Assembly (NCBI GenBank): GCA_018819325.1
Contig: JAHJQJ010000011.1
Location: forward strand, 1-11,162
From: Patescibacteria group bacterium
GTDB taxonomy: Bacteria > Patescibacteriota > Microgenomatia > UBA1400 > MFAQ01
DNA length: 11,162 nt
Direction of reading: 5' to 3'
A program made the translations under genes and the position numbers. Shown piece by piece: positions 6,184 through 10,928 of the stretch (positions within the stretch are counted from its first letter, which is position 1; the number at the start of each line of letters is the position of its first letter). The notes under the pieces are model-generated. The model ran no database searches. It was not told the origin of the DNA and worked only from the letters and a program-made list of their open reading frames with translations.

Positions 6184-6337
6184 TTAACTTAGGTCTCTCC
6201 ACGAAGGGTTAAGTTTTCTAATTATCTTTTCCTTCCTCTTTATGTTGATATATTCTCTTTGCTAGATTGCCAGTTACTCCAATATATAAAGTTCCAGACT
6301 TACTTGAAAGAATATACAGCCAATATGACTTTTTCAT
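6184..6337 (-). pseudogene. Decayed GIY-YIG endonuclease-family gene
   Basis: From ATG 6335-6337 the minus strand encodes the start of a small GIY-YIG protein: SYWLYILSSKSGTLYIGVT, with the paired aromatic/GIY-like and YIG motifs, then LAKRIYQHK, where the Arg is the usual catalytic position. It stops at TAG 6218-6220 after 39 residues, against roughly 80-100 for intact single-domain members. In the next frame the sequence continues KIIRKLNPSWRDLS and stops at TAA 6184-6186; NPxWRDLS is the typical C-terminal end of this family. The middle of the domain is therefore deleted and the two ends are out of frame. Intact relatives are small nucleases often found near repeats or mobile DNA. This copy should be inactive. 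Confidence 0.8.
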
Positions 6338-6381
6338 TTACCCTAAAGTTTATTCTGTTGACAGGGATTCCTCCACTACAT

Positions 6382-6416
6382 CTTCAATCAGAATCTCAGA
6401 CTCCGGTCGGAATGAC
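6382..6416. repeat. Fragment of a REP-like repeat
   Basis: CTTCAATCAGAATCTCAGAC followed by a GGAATGAC end resembles the right end of the repeat at 5675-5785 (CTTCAATCTAAGACTCC and AGAATGAC). No left partner is seen nearby, so it is a solitary or eroded copy. Confidence 0.4.
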
Positions 6417-6480
6417 AAGGACTGTCCCTGTCACCTCAACCAAGTCTTCTCCTCCCGTCATCCCACACCCACCCCTCCCC

Positions 6481-6558
6481 GTCATTCTGGGGACGAATTC
6501 TGATGAGGACTCCAGAATCGATTCTGGATGCGTTCGAGGACTCACTTACCAGAATGAC
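6481..6558. repeat. Palindromic module A, copy 2
   Basis: Near-identical to 5991-6066, with the same GTCATTCTGG / CCAGAATGAC ends and the same 18-bp central palindrome. It differs mainly by GAATTCTGATGAGG in place of GAGTCGGCGAGG and one G for A change. Here module A comes directly before module B, while in the first cluster B precedes A. Confidence 0.75.
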
Positions 6559-6565
6559 ATCCCCC

Positions 6566-6629
6566 CCCGTCATCCCAGGCAGAAAGTGGTGCAGATTTGT
6601 CAAATTACCAATCTAGTGACGCGATCGCG
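6566..6629. repeat. Direct repeat module B, copy 2
   Basis: Identical over 64 bases to 5861-5924. Its right end contributes the left arm and loop of the hairpin at 6607-6642, and the weaker homologous tail runs on into the last codons of the small minus-strand gene that ends at 6653. Confidence 0.85.
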
Positions 6630-6642
6630 TAGGTAGATTGGT
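6607..6642 (-). terminator. Hairpin at the 3' end of the small minus-strand gene
   Basis: ACCAATCTA (6607-6615) pairs perfectly with TAGATTGGT (6634-6642); the 18-base interval contains the self-complementary CGCGATCGCG. On the minus strand it lies 10 bases past the stop codon at 6653, where a terminator would be, but it is followed only by AATTTG, not a T-run. It may stabilise or end the transcript. Confidence 0.4.
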
Positions 6643-6652
6643 AGGGTAGACT

Positions 6653-6859
6653 TTACCTGTAGGCTTGCTCTTGAGAAACAATATTTTTTTCTTTGATGTC
6701 TTTTAAACCAGCTTTAATACTAGCAGTTAGGCTCTTATTACTTAGAATCTCTAGGGTCTCCAACCAACCTTTAATGGAATAACGTTCTTTGTTCTTGACA
6801 CAATTTAAGTAACGGGACAAGTTTCTTTTGATCTGATTGGCAATAGATAATTGGTGCAT
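6653..6859 (-). CDS. Small unrecognised protein with antitoxin-like tail
   Basis: A 68-residue basic protein with no signal peptide or membrane segment. The N-terminal part (HQLSIANQIKRNLSRYLNCV) looks like an amphipathic helix. The end, with SIKAGLKDIKEKNIVSQEQA, has the rhythm of tails in RelB/Phd-like antitoxins (a D-[IL]-K-x-[GN]-x-[IV]-x-S-x-E pattern). This is only a faint resemblance, and no toxin gene lies next to it, so I do not name a function. The ATG is supported by a good TATAAT box seven bases upstream of it. Its 3' end lies in the tail of repeat module B, and the first copy of the module retains a similar ending (HAYK-stop against QAYR-stop here). Confidence 0.6.
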   Translation of the reverse strand: MHQLSIANQIKRNLSRYLNCVKNKERYSIKGWLETLEILSNKSLTASIKAGLKDIKEKNIVSQEQAYR

Positions 6860-6865
6860 AATTTG

Positions 6866-6896
6866 ATTATACCTTGATTTTTGTCATCCCTTTCAA
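6866..6896 (-). promoter_or_regulatory. Promoter of the small minus-strand gene
   Basis: Minus strand: perfect TATAAT (6866-6871) with TTGAAA (6891-6896) 19 bases upstream. Transcription would start about 6859, the A of the ATG, giving another leaderless message. The 88-base gap to the divergent gene at 6948 holds this promoter and a weak plus-strand -10-like TGATACGAT (6930-6938) whose start point would be near 6945. Confidence 0.55.
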
Positions 6897-6947
6897 AAGT
6901 ACAGCCCAACAATTAAATCAACAGGTTCATGATACGATTAAGTTAGA

Positions 6948-8342
6948 ATGAAAAAGGGATTAATTCCGCTACTACTTGGGCTGGTAATGATCGCGGTGTT
7001 ACTTGGCGTAGCCATTCCTAAAACGGTTCAGTATTTTGGCAAGGCGTCGGGAACATCGGCAAATTTAGTGGTTAATTACGAAGGGGTGATTGGAATGATG
7101 CCACAAGTTTGGCGAAACCTAGCCCAAGGTGGGGAAGAATCAAAAGCAATGTTGGGGCCGGTGCTGGCAGAAGTAAAGGCGTTGAAACCAGAATATATTC
7201 GACTAGACCACATTTATGACGCATTTGGGGTGGTAAGTAAAGTTGACGGTCGATTGACCTATGACTGGAGCGGGCTAGATGTAGCCGTAGATGAGATTTT
7301 GGCCACCGGAGCAAAGCCGTTTTTATCGTTATCATACATGCCAACGGCAATAGCTTCTTCTGATATTGTTAGCCTGCCAAACGACTGGGGTGAGTGGGGG
7401 CAGGTGGTGCAAGCAACAGTAGAACACTTCAGTGGTAAAAGTAACAGAAATATCGACCAGGTGATTTACGAGGTTTGGAACGAACCAGACTTGTTTGGAG
7501 ATTTTAAGACGTACGGAGAAAAAAATTACCTAACTATGTATGAGGTTTCAGCTAGAGCGGCCATAAGGGCAGAGAATACCAACCATTTTGAGATTGGTGG
7601 ACCAGCCATGACGGCTTTATATAAAAACTGGCTAGAAAAATTAATAAAATTTGCTAGTGAAAAAAAATTACCATTAGATTTTTTAAGCTGGCATAGATAT
7701 GATCAAAATATTGAGGTGTTTGAACAAGACGCAAAACAAGCCGATGAGTGGTCGGAAAACATACCAGCGTTTTTAGACTTAAAGTTTTATGTAACAGAGT
7801 GGGGGATTGATAGCCAGAATAACTTGGCCTATGACGATAAACTGTCTGCTATTCATGCCTTGGCTGTTACAAGAGTAATGATGGGTAGGGTAGACAGAGC
7901 TTTTGTGTTTGAGATCAAAGATGGTCCTGGGCAAGAAAAATATTGGGGAAGATGGGGCTTAATGACACACGAAAAGTTTGGTAAACCAGAAATGAAACCC
8001 CGTTATCAGGCACTGGTGTTTTTGAACCATTTACTTCCTTTCAGAGTAAGTTTGGCCGGCGAAGGCAGTTGGGTAAAAGGAATAGCTTCAATGAATGAAG
8101 CAGGTAATCTAAAGGTACTGGTAGTAAATTACGACTCCAGTGGAAAGCACGTAGAAAGTGTACCAATTAGTTTTGAGAACCTGCCTAAAGGCGATTTTAT
8201 ATATAAACGACAGGATTTTATGGGCGAGTCTAGGTCAACCAAGGTGGCCACAACCTCTGCTACCTTTCAAACAATAGAGTACATGGATCCCAACACAGCA
8301 ATGATGTTAGAGATAGAGTTCGTTGTTAAAATAATAAAATAA
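6948..8342 (+). CDS. Membrane-anchored glycoside hydrolase, clan GH-A, GH39-like
   Basis: A 464-residue protein predicted to cleave glycosidic bonds at or outside the cell surface. Residues 1-30 are Met-Lys-Lys plus a long hydrophobic segment (about 4-23), a signal anchor or signal peptide. About 40-360 look like a TIM barrel: YIRLDHIYD (83-91) near the start, YEVWNEPDL at 174-182 with E179 as the likely acid/base, and YVTEWG at 281-286 with E284 as the likely nucleophile. This Asn-Glu-Pro plus Thr-Glu-Trp layout is that of clan GH-A, closest in my reading to family 39 (beta-xylosidase/iduronidase); families 5 and 51 are alternatives. About 365-460 resemble a C-terminal beta-sandwich. Both catalytic Glu are present, so it should be active; the substrate cannot be told. 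It is the first gene of the plus-strand envelope module and is G-rich on the coding strand, unlike the genes that follow. Confidence 0.82.
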   Translation: MKKGLIPLLLGLVMIAVLLGVAIPKTVQYFGKASGTSANLVVNYEGVIGMMPQVWRNLAQGGEESKAMLGPVLAEVKALKPEYIRLDHIYDAFGVVSKVDGRLTYDWSGLDVAVDEILATGAKPFLSLSYMPTAIASSDIVSLPNDWGEWGQVVQATVEHFSGKSNRNIDQVIYEVWNEPDLFGDFKTYGEKNYLTMYEVSARAAIRAENTNHFEIGGPAMTALYKNWLEKLIKFASEKKLPLDFLSWHRYDQNIEVFEQDAKQADEWSENIPAFLDLKFYVTEWGIDSQNNLAYDDKLSAIHALAVTRVMMGRVDRAFVFEIKDGPGQEKYWGRWGLMTHEKFGKPEMKPRYQALVFLNHLLPFRVSLAGEGSWVKGIASMNEAGNLKVLVVNYDSSGKHVESVPISFENLPKGDFIYKRQDFMGESRSTKVATTSATFQTIEYMDPNTAMMLEIEFVVKIIK

Positions 8343-8357
8343 TAATAGGCAACCACC

Positions 8358-9005
8358 ATGAACACAAAACCATCAGCAATATTTCATTTTTTTAGCACCT
8401 TAATTGGTATCAGCCTATTATTCCTCCTTATACAAGCCGTGACTGGTGAAAAACAGCCCTATTTCTTGGCCAAGCTCGACCAATTAACCAACAAAATATC
8501 CAACTGGAATCGTTATAAAAACTTTATCAAAAATCCTTCTTTTGAAATAGACACAAACAACGACAATTTTCCAGATCACTGGCATGGCACCAACATTACC
8601 CTAACCAATCAAGACAGTCACGATCAACACTTGGCCATTCAAACCAAAAGCGACATAACTTTTACCAACCAAACCAACCTTTGGCAAACAATCAATTTCC
8701 TCTGGCCAGAAAACACCAAGCTAAACTTCACCGGCTGGATTAAGGCAGACAACCTAACTCAAAATAAAAATACATCCGGCATCCACATTCAAGTTCACTA
8801 TATCAATAATCAAACCAGCGAATTTACTGGTTTCCCCGACCCAACTATAACAACCTGGCAACCCATCTCGGTTGATCTACAACTTAAATACCCCGCAAAA
8901 CAAATTACCATCACCGCCTTTTTCAACCAAACGGGCACCGCTTACTTTGATCATTTCTCCCTTCAGTTCACCTCAGCCTTTACTCCACAACTTAACAATC
9001 AATAA
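8358..9005 (+). CDS. Membrane-anchored jelly-roll (CBM-like) surface protein
   Basis: A 215-residue protein with a short polar start, a hydrophobic segment at about 8-27 (anchor or signal peptide), a linker helix, and one beta-rich domain from about 55 to 210. That domain opens with NFIKNPSFEIDTNNDNFPDHW, trimmed here to its key parts: NPSFE at 59-63 and DHWHG at 73-77, and has a late TAYFDHFSLQF strand. This is the usual beginning and end of galactose-binding-like jelly rolls of the CBM4/9 type, which bind sugars. It is rich in Asn, Thr and Gln and has no Cys. It starts 15 bases after the glycosidase stop, with no Shine-Dalgarno sequence, and probably shares its transcript. A carbohydrate-binding role alongside the glycosidase is likely but inferred. 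Confidence 0.7.
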   Translation: MNTKPSAIFHFFSTLIGISLLFLLIQAVTGEKQPYFLAKLDQLTNKISNWNRYKNFIKNPSFEIDTNNDNFPDHWHGTNITLTNQDSHDQHLAIQTKSDITFTNQTNLWQTINFLWPENTKLNFTGWIKADNLTQNKNTSGIHIQVHYINNQTSEFTGFPDPTITTWQPISVDLQLKYPAKQITITAFFNQTGTAYFDHFSLQFTSAFTPQLNNQ

Positions 9006-9016
9006 TTCCTGCTATA

Positions 9017-9044
9017 CTTTATTTACACTTCATGTAAAATAAAA
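9017..9044 (+). promoter_or_regulatory. Inverted repeat in front of the first cohesin/dockerin-like gene
   Basis: TTTACA (9022-9027) and TGTAAA (9033-9038) pair around CTTCA, and flanking TTTAT/ATAAA add five more pairs past a one-base bulge. A TATACT (9013-9018, 5 of 6 to the -10 consensus) overlaps the left side; the -35 is unclear. The gap from 9006 to 9053 is the largest in the module, so an internal promoter with an operator-like palindrome, or a weak terminator, are both possible. Confidence 0.35.
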
Positions 9045-9053
9045 TACACCAAC

Positions 9054-9174
9054 ATGCCAAAATTAAATAAACACCACTGGAGCAAACTACTCATCGTCAC
9101 TGCCTTTATACTAGTCACCATCGCCCTTCTCTTTGGCCTTAAACAAAACCAAGACATCCGCCAACGTGCCTACG
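9054..9174 (+). repeat. Duplicated N-terminal coding segment, copy 1
   Basis: The first 121 bases of this gene recur at 10121-10241 with only three differences (9111 C/T, 9125 C/T and the G/A that turns Asp into Asn after the QRAY motif). The first two are silent. After this the two genes diverge quickly, so the shared segment marks a recent duplication or gene conversion of the membrane-anchor part. Confidence 0.9.
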
Positions 9175-10133
9175 ACCCAAGCCAACCAATTGGGTTTTTC
9201 TTTACTTCAAACAATAATCAACCCCAGCCTGGTGATGATTTTTTAGTTACCCTTAAAGTTAACCCCTATGATCACCAAATTGGTTTCATGTATTTTCAAA
9301 TCACCTTCAACAAAGACCAACTTCAATTATCTCAAGAAGTTACCATTTCTAACGATCTGCATATGCGCAATCCTACCTCAATTCCAGACTATGGCGACAT
9401 CCATTTTTGTGCCCCCACCGATCCCTGCATCGCCAAAACTACCAAAAACCAAGCCAACCAAACTGGTCAAGTTACCCTTGCCGTGGGTCTTCACCCAGAC
9501 AACCGCAACCAACCACCCAACACAATTTTTGGGTTAGCCGAACTTCATTTTGTTGTTCCAAGCACCGCCTCTGGCGCCACAGAAATCACTGTTAAATCCT
9601 CTCCAATTCAAGTTGTTTCTCTCGCTGCCACCGAAATCCAGAATTTTGACATCACTCCACTAACTCTAACTATTAGTGGCGGATCAAGTTCATCCTCATC
9701 ATCATCAAGTAGCTCAAGCTCATCGTCCTCGTCCAGTTCATCCTCATCATCAAGTAGCTCAAGCTCATCGTCCTCGTCCAGTTCATCCTCATCATCATCA
9801 AGTAGCTCAAGCTCATCGTCCTCGTCCAGTTCATCCTCATCATCATCAAGTAGTTCCAGCTCATCGTCCTCGTCCAGTTCATCCTCATCCTCATCATCAT
9901 CTAGTTCCAGCTCGTCTGGCGGTACCACCCCCATCCCCGGAGACATCGATCAAAACGGTTGCGTAGACATCTTCGACTATGGTATATTTTTATCTAGCTT
10001 CAATACGTTACCTGGCGACCCAAACTACAACCCACTAGCCAACATCGACAACGACCCAGCTGGCTTAATAGACATCTTTGACTATGGTATATTTTTAACT
10101 AACTTCAACCAAGGACCAACATGCCAAAATTAA
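9054..10133 (+). CDS. Anchored protein with cohesin-like domain, 78-Ser linker and dockerin-like module
   Basis: A 359-residue surface protein. Residues 1-10 are basic, 11-29 a membrane segment, and 30-40 the motif QNQDIRQRAYD. About 44-208 form a beta-rich domain laid out like cohesin (PGDDFLVTLKVN then a QIGFMYFQITFNK strand, ending LTLTISGG). Residues 211-288 are 78 serines in a row. Residues 296-352 hold two dockerin-like calcium loops with helices: D297, D299, N301, G302, D305 and D308 in the first, and D332, D334, G337, D340 and D343 in the second, where position 5 is Ala. Both are followed by a near-identical YGIFLxxFN helix. Cohesin and dockerin domains bind each other, so one chain carrying both could link to neighbours. 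The last 13 bases overlap the next gene's start, and C303/C357 could form a disulfide. Cohesin assignment is by eye and less certain than dockerin. Confidence 0.82.
   Translation: MPKLNKHHWSKLLIVTAFILVTIALLFGLKQNQDIRQRAYDPSQPIGFFFTSNNNQPQPGDDFLVTLKVNPYDHQIGFMYFQITFNKDQLQLSQEVTISNDLHMRNPTSIPDYGDIHFCAPTDPCIAKTTKNQANQTGQVTLAVGLHPDNRNQPPNTIFGLAELHFVVPSTASGATEITVKSSPIQVVSLAATEIQNFDITPLTLTISGGSSSSSSSSSSSSSSSSSSSSSSSSSSSSSSSSSSSSSSSSSSSSSSSSSSSSSSSSSSSSSSSSSSSSSSSSSSSSSSGGTTPIPGDIDQNGCVDIFDYGIFLSSFNTLPGDPNYNPLANIDNDPAGLIDIFDYGIFLTNFNQGPTCQN
9691..9879 (+). repeat. Minisatellite coding for polyserine (four units of 45-48 bp)
   Basis: Four head-to-tail units at 9691-9738, 9739-9783, 9784-9831 and 9832-9879, each opening CATCCTCATCATC; the second lacks one triplet and the fourth has two substitutions. 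A degenerate part-unit follows to about 9917. Every unit is a multiple of 3 and encodes 15-16 Ser, using five of the six Ser codons. A 27-base piece of the unit recurs exactly in the next gene's linker (10739-10765). Confidence 0.9.
9964..10003 (+). repeat. Duplicated dockerin-loop segment, copy 1 (copy 2 at 10069-10108)
   Basis: Forty bases starting TAGACATCTT recur 105 bases downstream with three differences. They encode the DIFDYGIFL helix after each calcium loop, so the two dockerin-like halves arose by a rather recent internal duplication. Confidence 0.85.
10069..10108 (+). repeat. Duplicated dockerin-loop segment, copy 2
   Basis: Partner of 9964-10003. The calcium loop in front of this copy has an Ala in place of the usual Asp or Asn ligand, so copying kept the helix but not the full loop. 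Confidence 0.85.
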
Positions 10134-10241
10134 ATAAACACCACTGGAGCAAACTACTCATCGTCACTGCCTTTATATTAGTCACCATCGCTCTTCTCTT
10201 TGGCCTTAAACAAAACCAAGACATCCGCCAACGTGCCTACA
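10121..10241 (+). repeat. Duplicated N-terminal coding segment, copy 2
   Basis: Partner of 9054-9174 at an offset of 1067 bases. Its first 13 bases also encode the final codons of the preceding gene, so the duplicated block begins at, or within a few bases of, the start codon. Confidence 0.9.
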
Positions 10242-10927
10242 ACCCAACCCACCCAGACGCCCACACAGAACTCATATTAACTAGCTCCACCCCCCAACCA
10301 GCCCTTGGGCAACCCTTTACTGTTAACCTAACCGCCACTACCCAAACAAATCAACTAGCAGGTGTTGAAATTCATTTGCAATATAACCCCAGCTACCTAG
10401 AGCTAACCAATATTGACATCGGGGACCTCTTCCCCGGAGTCACCGACTTCTTTTGGCCTCCAACTATTACTCCAGAAGGCGTTGTCTCCTTCACCATCCT
10501 AGCCACCCCCAATCAACCGGCTCTAACCAGTGGCAACTTAGCCTTGTTGTCATTTACCCCCATCCAAGAGGGAGACACATCTGTTTCTTTCAACCAAGAT
10601 CTAACCGAAGCTTCCGCCATGAATCATCCAGGTATCGACGTCATCCAATCTCTAATCAACCTAGACCTCAACATCACCACGGGTAGCAGTTCCTCATCGT
10701 CAAGCTCAAGTTCTTCTAGTTCCTCATCAGGCGGTTCTTCCTCATCATCAAGTAGCTCAAGCTCAAGTTCGTCATCCTCATCCTCTAGTTCAAGCTCCAG
10801 CTCATCATCAGGCGGAGGCGGCAATCACGCTGTCTGCAACCCCCCCACCATCATTGGCGATATAGACTGCAACGGCGAAGTAGACATTTTCGATTACAAT
10901 TTACTTCTTGAAAACTTTGGTAATTAA
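10121..10927 (+). CDS. Paralogous anchored protein with cohesin-like domain, Ser linkers and half dockerin
   Basis: A 268-residue paralog of the gene before it. Residues 1-40 are identical (basic start, membrane segment 11-29, QNQDIRQRAY). About 45-187 form a cohesin-like beta domain with clearer family features: PALGQPFTVNLTA, then QLAGVEIHLQYNP, and a late GNLALLSFTP strand. Serine runs follow at 189-203 and 206-230, split by Gly-Gly, then four Gly. The C-terminus has only one dockerin-like loop (D247, D249, N251, G252, D255, D258) and one helix, ending 10 residues later, while a true dockerin has two. Two Cys flank this half module. The ATG overlaps the previous gene by 13 bases and has an AAGGA five bases upstream, the only good Shine-Dalgarno candidate among the plus-strand genes. 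It stops one base before the next ATG. Confidence 0.82.
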   Translation: MPKLNKHHWSKLLIVTAFILVTIALLFGLKQNQDIRQRAYNPTHPDAHTELILTSSTPQPALGQPFTVNLTATTQTNQLAGVEIHLQYNPSYLELTNIDIGDLFPGVTDFFWPPTITPEGVVSFTILATPNQPALTSGNLALLSFTPIQEGDTSVSFNQDLTEASAMNHPGIDVIQSLINLDLNITTGSSSSSSSSSSSSSSSGGSSSSSSSSSSSSSSSSSSSSSSSSSGGGGNHAVCNPPTIIGDIDCNGEVDIFDYNLLLENFGN

Positions 10928-10928
10928 A

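Noticed and set aside
5801..6629. CRISPR array
   Set aside because: The repeats are few, long, partly inverted and irregularly spaced. No uniform repeat-spacer pattern.
5523..6636. Open frames in the repeat island (5523-5768, 5933-6169, 6259-6636, 6267-6503)
   Set aside because: They consist of translated repeats and palindromes, with low-complexity content and no start signals; the region is better explained by repeats and the GIY-YIG relic.
7072..7350. Minus-strand open frame within the glycosidase gene
   Set aside because: It is opposite a well-supported coding frame with catalytic motifs; the sequence is low-complexity and has no promoter.
9608..9946. Asp/Glu/Leu-rich open frame opposite the polyserine linker
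   Set aside because: It is the antisense shadow of Ser codons (TCN and AGY read backwards). The same happens at 10624-10824. No start signal or family resemblance.
9676..9966. His/Pro/Val-rich frame over the serine repeat
   Set aside because: Another frame of the minisatellite; its periodicity is that of the DNA repeat.
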